Positions 12,850 through 24,049 of a stretch of 64,000 nucleotides of DNA are shown one piece after another (the first letter of the stretch is position 1; the number at the start of each line of letters is the position of its first letter). The DNA is from Pseudisothecium myosuroides (lineage: Eukaryota; Streptophyta; Bryopsida; Hypnales; Lembophyllaceae). A program made the position numbers and the translations under genes. The notes beneath the pieces are model-generated. The model was not told where the DNA came from. It saw only the letters and a list, made by a program, of their open reading frames with translations, and made no database searches. The stretch covers positions 10,912,001 to 10,976,000 of the forward strand of contig OX637293.1 in NCBI GenBank assembly GCA_951799445.1, given 5' to 3'.

Positions 12850-13161
12850 AGGTAGGAGGTCCATAAATGGAGCATCTAAGCTCTGAAACTGAATTTTGGG
12901 AGGTAAAACATCTTGAAATATTTTTCAATAAATTTTCCTTGAAAGACAAGTGGAATTGAAATCTAACCCAAGTCGTTTCGTATTTTTTGGACCTTTGTGG
13001 AATTAGTTACAAATTTTTGAAGTTGGAAAAAAGTGGTCATTTGTGGTCATCAAAATGGACCACCTCCTGAAACGTGCATAGGTGGTACATTGAAGAAAGC
13101 AAAATGTACCTCTGAGTCATGTTCCATTTTAATGCCCGCTCCGTTTTACGGCCTCCTACCT
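12850..13161 (+). mobile_element. TA-flanked MITE, inverted partner of the copy at 14690
   Basis: Ends AGGTAGGAGGTCC and GGCCTCCTACCT, with TA on each side. Almost the whole 312 bp matches the reverse complement of 14690..15013, including GAATTAGTTACAAATTTTTG and AATGCCCGCTCCGTTTTAC. This pair frames 13.2-14.7 kb. Confidence 0.8.
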
Positions 13162-13757
13162 TACCTGACCATAAAACCATACAATTCCTAGTCAATCAGG
13201 GAGACCAATCAAGGTCCGGGAAGAACCGATAGCTAGTGTAAGATGAGCCGACCGAATTCCCAAATTACCGATTCAAGTTAGAAGTTCCACGAAAAAAACC
13301 AAGACAAAATCTTAAAAAAAATCAATTTGCAGTAAGAATTAGACATTATAACCAAGATGTATCAATGGGCAACCGATTGACTTTGGCTAAGAAAGGATCC
13401 TAACCGAAAATTTCTAATGATTTCCCGGACGCTGAGACCAATAAAAGTAGACCCCTGGCTACACACATCCAACATGTTTCCTGTGTGAGCTGAGCAGAGC
13501 TGAGCATCATCCCTTGGTGCACTTGAGATTGATGCTATTTTTTTCTAATAAAATAATTTCAGTTAAAGTGACTGCAACTGATTAGTATTGCCTGCCTGGT
13601 GGTGTGGAAACTGAAGGGGTGATGGAACTGATGCCAAAGGAAGCCAGGACCACACAGACAGACAGACAGAAAAGCCAGGTTGAAACTCACTGGACGAGGC
13701 TACTACAGTAGCAAGCGAGCGGGTGCAAGCAGTGTGGCATGATGGACGCTTTAACCC

Positions 13758-14413
13758 TTAACCCCCAAATGACCCTAGAACTTCTTGAGCTTCTAGGAAT
13801 TTGCTCTAAATCGAACAAAAAGCCAACATTTTGATAAGTTGTATCAATTCTTTTTGAATTGTAACCGTACAAAATCAAACTAGACATGTTAGAGATCACA
13901 TTAGAAAAGAAAACACAACAATATCTCTTACGGATTGAAAGATTATAATGTTTGATCATGAGGGTGTTAAAATTGTGAAAGTGATTTGAAATCTTTCAAT
14001 CCTCTTTTCACATGTCAAATCTAAAAAGTTGATCACCAAAAAAATATGAGGTTAAAGGGCCTAACATGCATAACCCCAATCAATTTATGACTTCTCAAAA
14101 TCTATTCTACAATTTTTTTTAAATGAATTTCTAATGTGATTTTTCCTCAAAGATCTAATGTATTTGAGGCTCATTCCCAAGAGCCCTCAACACTACAAAA
14201 AGTCAAGATTGCAATGGACACCTGTGCACAAAATCTTGAATAGAAAAATCATAATCAATCATTTTCAAAATCAATTTTTTGAAACTAAAACTAAACTTCA
14301 TAAAGAATTTTTCAAAAATATAAACTACTAAAAATAATAATTTAGTAAGGTTTTGTTTAACTTCAAAAATTGGTCGAGGACACATTCTGTCCTTAAGGTC
14401 ATTCTGGGGTTAA
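13758..14413 (+). mobile_element. TTAA-ended non-autonomous element, copy 4
   Basis: The left end is TTAACCCCCAAATGACC; the right end, complemented, is TTAACCCCAGAATGACC, so about 15 of 17 bases match. The ~656-bp interior is AT-rich and lacks a transposase. It lies between the two inverted TA-type MITEs. Confidence 0.7.
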
Positions 14414-14689
14414 ACGACGGGCTCATAACCGTGGAAATCATCTGTTTTGTCACCGTGTGGATTGTTGGATTAAAATAATGCAAAAGCACTCATTGGAAGT
14501 CAAACTACTGTAGATTATCTTCCCTTTCCCTACAAAATTTGGAGGATGAATAGTTGCACTTCTGTCCTACACAGGAGATTCTCTTGTCATTCATCGGCCT
14601 CAAAACGTCCGCCGCGTCGTTCAAGGGTTAAGATTGCATTTCTGGACACTGTCTTCCTCGCACTGGTTTGGCAATTATTGAAATAGGTA

Positions 14690-15013
14690 AGGTAGCCTGA
14701 GGCTGTAAAACGGAGCGGGCATTAAAATGGAACATGACTCAGAGGTACATTTTGCTTTCTTCAATGTACCACCTATGCACATTTCAGGATAGGAGGTGGT
14801 CCATTTTGATGACCACAAAAGACCATTTTTTTCCAACTTCAAAAATTTGTAACTAATTCCATAAAGGTCCAAAAAATATGAAACGACTTGGGTTAAATTT
14901 CAATTCCACTTGTCTTTCAAGGAAAATTTACTGAAAAATATTTCAAAATGTTTTACTACCTCCCCAAAGTTCAGTTTCAGCGCTTAGATGCTCCATTTCT
15001 GGACCTCCTACCT
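14690..15013 (-). mobile_element. TA-flanked MITE, inverted partner of the copy at 12850
   Basis: Begins AGGTAGCCTGAGGC and ends GGACCTCCTACCT, with TA at 14688-14689 and 15014-15015. It is the reverse complement of 12850..13161 with scattered differences. Confidence 0.8.
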
Positions 15014-15276
15014 TAATCAGGGTTGGCACAGAATATAATTTCATGTTTTGGTTTTCGAAAATGGATGGATCCGTTTTGGGAAAGGAGTTGTAGCAGGAGG
15101 GAGGGAGGGCGAACATGCCGGCTTGTGGGGGGTAGGGGGGGGGGAATAAGCCAGTGAGTGAGCATTTGAGAATTATTGATGGCAGTTCCAAATCTCTGAA
15201 CAGCATTTCAGGAGAGAAAGGACCAATTGAAAGCCACCAAACAAGTTGTAAGCTTATGGGATTGATCCATTTTGGA

Positions 15277-15849
15277 ACCCGTAAAGGACCGGAGGGGTGT
15301 CCAGATTTCCAAAATTGTGAAGATCTATTATAAAATGCAACTCAGAAGAATATTTTGATGATGACTCTCAAACAATAGTTGTAAAATGATATTTGTAAAT
15401 CACATCCATACGGTTAGATTAACAAAAATACATACCAATACTTTTCAATAAAATTTGAAGCCAGATATTGGAAATTCTTTCTAAAATCAATTGTAGATTG
15501 AATATTTATGATTTTTAAGAGATTTTTTTCCTATAAGTTTAAAATATTGAGTTCTAATTATAGTAATTTTTGAAGATTTTTATTTGATTTTTTGATTCAA
15601 GTCATTTTGGAAGGGTCATTTTTTGAACTAAAAAAGTTACTTTTTGAGGTTAGACCTCCTGATACCTTTTGAATTATAGAATATTTGGAAGGCAAAATCT
15701 TCATAATCTAAACCGTACAAATGTTAAAGAACTAATATAAGAATCTTCAAAAAAAATTGATGGATGAAAAAACACATTTCGGTGAGTTTGGGACGTGTTT
15801 CCGTTCATTCATTGTTCAAAATCTGCACTCATGGTCCTTAAGGGGTTAA
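15277..15849 (+). mobile_element. TTAA-ended non-autonomous element, copy 5
   Basis: The left end is degraded (GTAAAGGACCGGAGGGG) and the right end is clear (GGTCCTTAAGGGGTTAA). The interior matches 9260..9811 inverted, including CTTCCAAAATTGTGAAG, and more weakly 1200..1778. A G-rich tract (about 15098-15145) lies just outside the left end. Confidence 0.6.
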
Positions 15850-16432
15850 GATAGGCTGTTTGTTTTGTTTTATTTTGTTTGTCTGTTTGTTTTATTACAT
15901 TGAGATCTCCCAAACCATGTGTCCCATGGTAGTGTCGAAGTGACCAAGTAGCGTGATTCAAGCTTAGTAATGGGTCACATTGCTGTCCCAATGCTTCTTC
16001 TTTACGCTAGTCCAGATGTTACATGCAACTATGTTTAGCAGCTTCACGTGTAAGGCTAACACCCAAGAAACAGCCTCAAGGACCAACAACGCTAGCGTGT
16101 GAGCGTGGAGCTTGTGAGCCTAGAGCCTGAAAACTTTTTTTTTTAGAATATTTTCAGCCAAAATTTTTTTTCCAGAATTTTTTTTCAAAAAAGGAAAAAA
16201 CTTTCTATTTATAGTAAAATTTTGGACCTATGCCCGCTTTCCCTATGACCGTGGATGTGAGTTATAAATTTTTTATTCTCTAGCAATTGTCATTTACTAC
16301 AAAATAAGACCTTCACACTTCTATGCATAGTTTAGGACTTTCTTCTTCCGCTACAATTATATTCAATACACAATTGAAGATTTTGTATAGAACATAATTT
16401 AATCAATTGAGGAAATAAGACTCATAAAAACA
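15850..16432. other. Non-coding
   Basis: No gene is supportable. It holds a TTTTGTTTG-rich low-complexity stretch (15856-15896) and T-rich tracts near 16136-16195. Confidence 0.45.
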
Positions 16433-16612
16433 GAGGTGGCTTTAGGGTTTAGGGTCTACTACAGCTGCTCTAGAGCAACTTCGAGTACTAAGCTCAGTAT
16501 AGAGAATGCACCCACTGGCATAATTAGGGGCCTCACGGGATTCGAACCTGGGCCATCAGCTTTCAGTCTCATCGACTCCAATCTAAAGGAGTGACCACCT
16601 CTTTCAGAAATC
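16433..16612 (-). mobile_element. tRNA-derived SINE-like element
   Basis: On the minus strand a perfect RNA polymerase III B-box core, GGTTCGAATCCC, sits about 60 bp into a unit that starts AGGTGGTCACTCC. The other end is its short inverted match (GAGGTGGC on the plus strand), so the element is framed by GAGGTGG inverted words. The downstream body resembles no intact tRNA, and no cloverleaf can be completed. I read it as a tRNA-related SINE such as the Au type, or a MITE that captured a tRNA-like segment. No clear poly-A or T tail is visible. Confidence 0.5.
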
Positions 16613-16780
16613 AAATTATAAAATGCGGAAGACGTCTTCTAGAAGATTAAAAATAAAATGAAACCAATAAGAAAAGGAAAAACAAAAATGAAAAGAAATG
16701 GTCTTTAAACAAGTGAGGTGGTAGGAAGTGAAGCAATCTATATGGGATATGTAAAGCAAGAATTGTGTTCAATGCAAAAT

Positions 16781-16840
16781 GTCTGAAACAACATGGAGAT
16801 GTCTAAAACAACATGGAGATGTCTAAAACAACGTGGAGAC
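16781..16840. repeat. Three tandem copies of a 20-bp unit
   Basis: GTCTAAAACAACATGGAGAT repeats three times with one or two substitutions per copy. Confidence 0.9.
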
Positions 16841-17139
16841 TTACAATAGTCAAGTTCCCATTTTTAGTTATCCACATCTTTTGTCTCACTATGGACGGAC
16901 AATGGATACAAATAGGACCTTTCAACCCTTTAATTTTACTAACTTTTAATGAAGTAATTCCTTCATTTGGCCATCAAAAATTCTCTTGATGGTAGATGGT
17001 AAGTATTTCTAAATTCTTGTTGAATTCAATGTTCAATTTTTTTTATTCATTTTATTTAATTTTTAAATAAATGTTTTCTACTAACCTTGACTTATGGGTA
17101 TGGTATGCAGCAGTTGATGTCTCCAAAAACGTCTATCTA

Positions 17140-17571
17140 GACATCTAAATTGACATTTCAAAAAGAAATATTAAAATTTTTAAATGGCATGAAAGTGTGC
17201 TGACTAGGCATGCCATGTCAAATATTGGGGGGTCCACGTCACTTTTTCCTGGGTCCACGTCACAGACCCCGTCAGCAACAACTTGGATGAAAAAAATTCC
17301 TATGTGGCACTGCCCGCCCACGTGGCGCTTACATGGAGCTGAGCTGTCCGCCAAATGGCGCACTATGGGGACCTTTAAAAAACATGTCATAAGTGATGTC
17401 CAAAAAAACAAGGCCAAATCAGGCATGTTTTTTGAAATTTTAGGACGTTTTTTTGCACGTCAATTATAACGGATTTTAGGTGACATCCAGGATGACAACA
17501 TCCCGTGTCAAAATGGACATCAGGCCACGTTTTTTTCAACATCACAAAAAACACGAGTTTCTTCTAGTGAG
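17140..17571. mobile_element. 3' end of a CACTA-type element
   Basis: The segment finishes ...CGAGTTTCTTCTAGTG at 17571, so its complement begins CACTAGAAGAAACTCG, a classic CACTA terminus. The preceding ~400 bp has short words repeated in both orientations (GTCCACGTCAC twice, ACGTTTTT, GTGACATCC against GGATGACA), as expected of CACTA subterminal regions. I found no matching left end or transposase, so only one end is supported and the left coordinate is approximate. Confidence 0.6.
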
Positions 17572-17573
17572 CG

Positions 17574-20518
17574 TAGGGAAACCCAATGTGGTCTGGAAGG
17601 ACCTATCCAAAGAAATAAGAAGGACACTAGGATGGTAGTCGAAACTATCACATATGGTTAACTCGAACCGAGATAAATAACCTGAAGAACAGCCAGATAA
17701 TCCAGACACATAAACAGATGGTAGTCATCTTGACTCGAGATAAACTGACAGATTGTCTTCTCATTGTTATACAGATGGAATCGCAGAAAGAGAAACTCGA
17801 AACACACTTCAAGGTCTTTAAAATACCCGAAGAGAATGCAGAAGAAGACGGGGACCTGGACGTATTGGGAGAATGCTGGGAGTAGAAAGAGCCCGATCAA
17901 GTAGAGTTCTGGACGACCATGCTTGTTCCAATGAACACGGAGCTCAGCTTCATGACCAAGTACAATAGGTCAGAAGCGAACCTGCCGGTGTCACTGCATG
18001 AGTCTATCAGAGAGGTCACGACGGGACCGGATGGGATTGTTTTTGTATGTTGCAAAACAACTGACCCCGACCAGAAAGAGGAATATCTCTTCTGGTATGT
18101 TGTACACACGCGGAAGACTATATACTCCGTCTCAACGTACTACACCAGCCTAAATAATTCAAGCTTCCAGGATCTGCAGAAGGACCTGGAAAAAAATATA
18201 ACTGACAAGAAGTGGGTCGCTAAAGACGGGGGGGGGCGCTTACATGGAAGTCTCTGGCATCCAAGCTCAATGCGCTGATCAAGTCGTTCGATTACATGAA
18301 AGTCAGCGTGGACGAAAGACTGAAGAGGCTGGCTCCAATGTCCCTCACACGTGATTACAGCAGCCAAGGCGGGAGCCAGACGTCACTTGTCTTGGCGATG
18401 CCAGAGACCGGTCGGAGCCACACAAAGAAGAAAACCACCGAGCGTTTCTCTAGAGGAAGCCCTGCCGAGACCCCTCCACCACTTGTAAAAGGCCGGAAGA
18501 AGAAAGGAGCTGCAGAGAGCGAGAAATCTAACTTAGGCGAAACCAGCATGGCTTCCGAAATCCTCAACATACTAGAGGACATCAGCGGCCACGTAAAGGA
18601 AATCAAATATGTGGAGTCCTGCAAGTCCTATGACGAATACTGGAAGGAGTGCACGGATTTGTATGTCGAGGGGATTGGGCTCCACTTAAGAATCCCCTTA
18701 GAGCAGCTAGAGACGCCTCCTCAAACATTGAACATCCGCGAGCTGGAGGAGGGTGGAGTGAAGAAGTCACTCAATTTTCTTTTGAACATGCCAGACCCAG
18801 ACAAGAAGATGACCCTGTGCGTCATGCCTCAAGACCAGACAATGAAACCAGGGAAGTTCGAAGACATCAAAGACTGCAAGTTCTGGATGGTCAACGGCTA
18901 GCATTGCGTGGAGGCATCCAAAAGGATGCAGAAAATGGACAAAATCAAGAAAGAGAAGGCAGATAAGTTCAAGGTGTGGGAGTGCTTTGTGGTTTGGAAC
19001 AAAGACCACAGGATCATCCGGAAAATTTCAGCATATTATAACCGGGTGAACCATTTTCAAAACTTCATGAAGTTTTGGAAATGGTTCACCCGGTTATAAA
19101 TGATCATGCCAATGTGGGCAACAAATATTATCGGGGCACTATACGTGTGGACCCAGATGGAGAGCCCTACGCCACCAAGGGAGGCAACTGAGCTGGGAAA
19201 ACCTGTTAGGCCCATCAAACCAACAACCAAGGACGTGAACAACGCAATTCAATTCGCGGTAAGAATTTAACTTGGCTCGAGTTGAATAGTGTTACCAAAT
19301 GTCTATGCATGTGGGCTTGTGGTGAGCCTTCGTATTTTCAGTTTAAGCTCCAAGTCCATACATGGTTTAGCTCGATGCGAGTTAAAAACAACTTACACTC
19401 CTTTACTAACATGTTCTTAGTACCAGTCACCAAGACTTGAAGGAAGCTGTCAAGCTCCGGTTCTCCATGATCGACGCGAAGAGAAATCAAAAGGATGTGA
19501 ACCAGAAGAAAGATATGGACGTCCACAACGAAATAAAGATTATTACGGCGGCCCCGGATGTCTACGACCTGTGGAGTCAGGTCATCTCCAGTCATGCTCA
19601 AGGCGAGCTCATTAGTCCCGACTTCATGACAAATTTCAAGCACACCAAGAGCCGGGACGCAGAGAAGGATGGAGTGATAAACCAAGAGTTTTTCAAGTGG
19701 ATGGGGAACTGCTCAGAGTCCGACTTGAAGAGATTGGCATTGCATTTGTTGAACAGGACCAAGGATAGGTCGTTGCCGTACCCGAAGGTCACCATGAAGT
19801 CCACCAAGAAGGTGATCCCCGAAACTTGTAACGCCAAGGAGTGGCTTGAGAGGTGCAAGCGGAAGACGGCTGTGAAGAGGCAACTCCATACCATGAAGCC
19901 GGCTCTCAAACTCTATGACAAAGAAGGCAACTACAAGAAGAAGGAGTGGAAGAAGTTTAAAAAAGATTACAACGTCACAAGGGCCACGAAGAACACGCTT
20001 GTCACGGCACCTGGGGAGCAGTTCTTCTCGCTGTCCAAGTTGCCGTTCAACAAGTTCAAGACTTTGGGAGAGCTGTCTGGGATAGCGAAAGAGTTCTTCA
20101 ATGTCTTTTGGAGAGCAAAGGCCGGTTTGTGAAGCCAGAGGCGAGGGCATTCTTCAGGCCCTACGAAATAAAGGATGATGTCCTTGGAGAGTGGGATACC
20201 AATGTCTGGAGCGAATCGAAGAAATCGAGTTGATGATCTCTAACGTTTCCTACTGTGGTATTGCAGATGAACTCCATTGATCATTACGTGATCGATGACA
20301 GTTATAATAAGGACGATTTCTTGAAGCTCTGCGTCAGGTCCGAAAACATGGACAAAGACGACTTTCTTGACTCGCACTACTTCCTGGACGAAAATGATTT
20401 CGAGCCTAGACAGGGCAGAGCGTCTTCGTCCTCTAGGAAAGGGAAGGAGCTCGCTGACATTGAGGAGAAAGATGTCGAGGAGGCTGTGAGCTCCCAATTT
20501 GTTACTTGGGACTCGTAG
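17574..20518 (+). pseudogene. Broken multi-exon gene with a ParB-like VNGQH motif, function unknown
   Basis: Several plus-strand exons show continuous, codon-biased protein sequence. The segments are 17580-17630 (GKPNVVWKDLSKEIRR), 17775-18228, 18239-19258, 19422 to about 20100, about 20100-20230, and 20267-20518. Introns with GT/AG ends lie at about 17634-17774, 19259-19421 and just before 20267. A central stretch (EEGGVKKSL ... LCVMPQDQ ... FWMVNG-stop-HCVEASKRM) resembles ParB-like or DGQHR-type domains by pattern only. Damage: TAG at 17883; a frame change at the G9 tract 18228-18236; TAG at 18899 where the motif expects Gln (CAG); a palindrome at 19036-19099 that adds a stop; and a frame change near 20100. 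The first exon fragment starts just after the CACTA end, so the 5' part may have been lost there. It may be a transposon gene or a decayed host gene; I do not recognise the family. Confidence 0.6.
19036..19099. repeat. 64-bp near-perfect palindrome inside a coding exon
   Basis: The left arm begins TTATAACCGGGTGAACC and the right arm ends GGTTCACCCGGTTATAA. The arms meet at CTTCATGAAG with a single mismatched pair. The left arm reads as ordinary protein in the exon frame; the right arm introduces TAA, after which plausible coding resumes (MPMWATNII). Confidence 0.95.
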
Positions 20519-22700
20519 AATTATTTTTTTGGAAATTTGCAATTTAAAGTTGAGAAAAGTATACAAAAACCCATAAAAAGAGTGTAGAACCAAAATAGGG
20601 TTGTGTCATACCCATTATAGTATTTGGTCTAGATTTGTGTTTTATTTAGAATCCCCCCAAACCTGGCCTAAAAATAGTACAAAAATAATGAAAAGGTTAG
20701 ATTTGGAGGATTTGAGTCACACAGCCCCAAAAGGGCTAAATCCCACCATGAATGTGGCGATTTAGGGCTAGGTTGATCCGAAGGATTCACAGCGAGGCCA
20801 CTAGGTCGGGTTCTAGAGTTAGATTTAGAATTCCCCATTAGATCGACGAATTTCCAAAATCCCGATTGTTAGCATGCAGGAGCTACTCACGCAAGACCGG
20901 ACCATGGAGGAATCTATAGCCCAAGGATGGTGTTCTAAGGTGAATCCCATGCCAGGAGTCCAACAACAAAATTGGTTTGCCAAGATTCCTCCACCTGCAG
21001 AAGATTCCCGCACCATCGCTAATTCGAGGAGATGGCCAGTTTTAATCTCCATTGACCAATCGTGCCAGGTACGGAAACACAGCCGCACATCTTTCACGCA
21101 ACTCCCTGAGAGGTCACGTGGAAAATCCCGGCATCTTCCGACTTGCAGAAGAACCTTTTCCGGGTGGTCAATCCTCCTAACCTCCAACGGGAATTTCATG
21201 GAAATTATCCAAGTTACAATAAAATCTCACTAAAAATTAGACTAGCTTGTTTTATGTTAATAATGCGCTCCGTGAAGTTTCACAACATTCCGATAGTGGC
21301 AAGTACCCGAACTGGCGAGATTCCTCAAGAATTAACCACGTGGCGGGGTCCCCGCCACGTTGACCGGCATCCCGGGACCATACGATGGCGAAACGAAGTC
21401 AACCAAAAGTCCTTCCCGACTCTCTCGCACCTACCGGAGACCCTAGGCTATTCACATTTCTCAAAATAGGAGACCCCCAAGATCTAGGATTTTACCACGA
21501 TTTGGTTTTTAAACTAAATTAGCCTACGATGGGTTTTTGGCCTCGGTACGAGGGGATAGAGGGCTTTAAGATTAAACTTGGCGATCTGAATCCAATGGCG
21601 CAATCCGTTCGGCGATTGGAGCTAATCTCCAAAAGTTAGGATGTTGGTCCAGCATAAATGGTAGAAGTAGATTTTTAGGATGCAGGATGAAAATCTTTGA
21701 GGATGAGGATGAAAATCCCCGTTGATAAGGTTACCTTAGAGCTTTAGAGAGAAGGGTGAGCCCTTGGAAACCTATATAAGGGCCCCATTTCTCTCTCTAA
21801 AACACTTTTTCACATTTGTTTGGGTCCGTGGGTCCAATTTGCTTTGGATATTTTAGCGTTTGAAGCCAAAAACCTCTACGGTATTTTTGGAGCACTTTTT
21901 GCTCCATTGTTGCTAGATTTCAAGCTTTGAAGGTCTTTGGGGGTCCTTCTATCTTGCCTTGTGTACTTCTTGTGCGTTTGTTATACCCTTGTTACGAGTT
22001 AAGAGTCCTTGTTTCTCTCTTGTTGTACCTTTGTGAGCTAACTTGTGAGTTTAGGAGTCTTTTGGGGTCTTGTCCTAATCCTAAAGTCACCCCTCACCGT
22101 ACCTTGGCGATGCCGCTTTGGGAGGCCTTTAGCTTGTGAAGTTGTGTGTCCTTACGTGTACTAAAACGTGTGTTTTTCCTCACTTATGTGTCCTCACCCT
22201 CTTCTAATCTTTCCCTTGTTGCGTGGACCCCTCCTCGGGACGGCGAAACTTTGGCTTTGTCACGTGTGTTTCATAAGTTGTCTTTTTTTTACCTTCTTCT
22301 AATATCCCTCTTGTTGTGTGGGCCACTCCCCACGACGGCGAAGCTTTGGCTTTGTGACAACGTCAAGTCCTACAGTGTGTGTTAAAATACTCTTAGACGG
22401 CGGAGCTTTGAACCAGGGAGTGTCACAAGTTCTAAAGTTGGTGTTAAATTCAATTTTACGGCGAAGCTTTGAACCTCCATAGCCTTAGATTCCAAAGTTT
22501 AGTTTCCAAGACCTTCTTGGGAAAGTCCAAAGTTTAGCTTTCAAGATATGTAGGTTGTTAGTACTTTCCGGATTGGTGGCAAAAACAGCCTTGCTTTAGT
22601 CTTTAATACCTTAGAATTATGGTGCAAAAAGCCCAGCTACCCTTAGTTTTTGCAAAGTCCAGCTACCTTAGTTTTATTTTGCAAGAGTAGTTTTTTTTTA
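20519..22700. other. Non-coding; possible decayed LTR
   Basis: No protein motif is visible. A CCTATATAAGGGCCC word at about 21772 looks like a TATA box. A TTTTTCACATTTG stretch and a T-rich, transcript-like region follow it. The word ACGGCGAAGCTTTGG or close variants recurs near 22240, 22334, 22396 and 22459. This organisation would suit a retroelement LTR, but I found neither paired LTRs, a primer-binding site nor reverse transcriptase. Confidence 0.25.
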
Positions 22701-22707
22701 GCCCAAG

Positions 22708-22832
22708 CACCAGTCCAGGCCATCAAACCAGCATCAGTCCAGGCCATCAAAACCAGCGTCAGTCCAGGCCATCAAAACCAGCATCAGTCCGGCCATCAAA
22801 ACCAGCATCGGCCAGGCCATCTAAACCAGCGT
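22708..22832. repeat. ~23-bp minisatellite, about five copies
   Basis: The unit CAGTCCAGGCCATCAAAACC recurs with small indels. The VQAIKPAS-like translation is a by-product of the repetition. Confidence 0.85.
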
Positions 22833-23584
22833 TGGTTGGTTTGTTTATTTTTTTTATTTAAAATAAATATATATATATATTAAAAAAAAATAAAACTCCC
22901 CGACCCCCTAGCCAGCCAGCCCCTGCCGACCAGCCGGAGGGCCAGGCCGTTGGGCCCCCAGCACCGCACTTTTTTTTTTGACTTTTTTTTTTTTTTGGAT
23001 TTTTGATTTTCTAAAATCAAAACAAAAACTAGAACAAAACCAAGAAGGTTGAACGGATTGTTTGATAAACTAGGGGTTGGAGTAGGATTAGAGTGGATAC
23101 AAAAAACACAAGGGAAGAGGGAGGAAAAAGAAGAGAGCCTTTGCACCTGCACACACTCTTACCAAGCACACCTGCACACACCCTCACCAAACACACCTGC
23201 ACACAATGGAAGGAGATTAGGGAAGGAGGAGATGAAGTAGGCAAGCAAAGATGGGAGACGATAAATAGTAGCCTAGGTTAGGAGTAGGTAGGCTTAGGAA
23301 AAGAAAATCTTGAGAATTCATAGTGACCAATGGGAGGAGGGTTAGAATGACACAAAGCAAAGTTGTGTAAGAGGGTAGGAGGACCATTTAAACCCTTCTC
23401 GTAGTTTGAAACCATAGTGTAAGACTCATAAAAGCTTAGGTGGAATAGTGCTAGTGTAGAAGAAAGAGGAAGAAAGAAAAGAAAGGTGAAAGGGAAAGAA
23501 GGAGTTTAGATCATCAAAAATTGTAATATTTTCTAAAATAAGCGGTGAGCTTGGAAAAAATTCAAAACAAAGCCAAAGACTACC

Positions 23585-23647
23585 ATGGAGCGTGAGGATG
23601 TACACGTGGACGTGGACGAAGTTATTTCCGACACCGGTAGTGAAGAG
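23585..23647 (+). CDS. Orphan first exon (21 codons), unknown gene
   Basis: An ATG in good context (ACCATGGAG) opens a 21-codon acidic peptide (EREDVHVDVDEVISDTGSEE) that ends exactly at a strong donor, GAAGAG/GTGAGT. No acceptor exon in the same frame is recognisable downstream; the next 3 kb is transposon debris and intergenic DNA. An identical copy lies at 37503..37565. It may be the first exon of a host gene cut off when the block was assembled. Confidence 0.4.
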
Positions 23648-24049
23648 GTGAGTTTTTAATTTAATCTTTGATGTTTTACCCTAATTAGCATTTATCTTCC
23701 TAATCAGCCCTTAGAGCGTGATTAGCATCCAAGATTAGTGCAAATTAGAAGTTTAGACTCAAAAGTTGATAGATTAGGACTAGAGGTTTCCAAAAACATA
23801 TTACACTTAGGATTTGGCTTTAAATCGACCGCGTTAGGCTAAGTTAAGCGGTAGGGGGTAGGACGGAGGAATTTTGAGTAAAATTCATCCAAAAAGAATC
23901 ATGGACGGAAGTTAGGGGTTTAAATTAGAAGGAGAATTTAGGATTAAAATTAGGGATTAATTAGCAGTTAGAATTAGAATCAATTTACATTTTTATTTCT
24001 TAAAGTGAAATTCTAAGGTCAAAATTGTTAATTAGAAGTAGGTCCAAGA

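Noticed and set aside
16433..16612. A genuine tRNA gene (B-box GGTTCGAATCCC on the minus strand)
   Set aside because: No acceptor stem or complete cloverleaf can be formed; the unit is framed by inverted GAGGTGG words and reads better as a tRNA-derived SINE-like element.
20597..22640. Complete LTR retrotransposon
   Set aside because: There is a TATA-like word and leader-like sequence, but no paired LTR, primer-binding site, polypurine tract or reverse transcriptase motif anywhere in the window.
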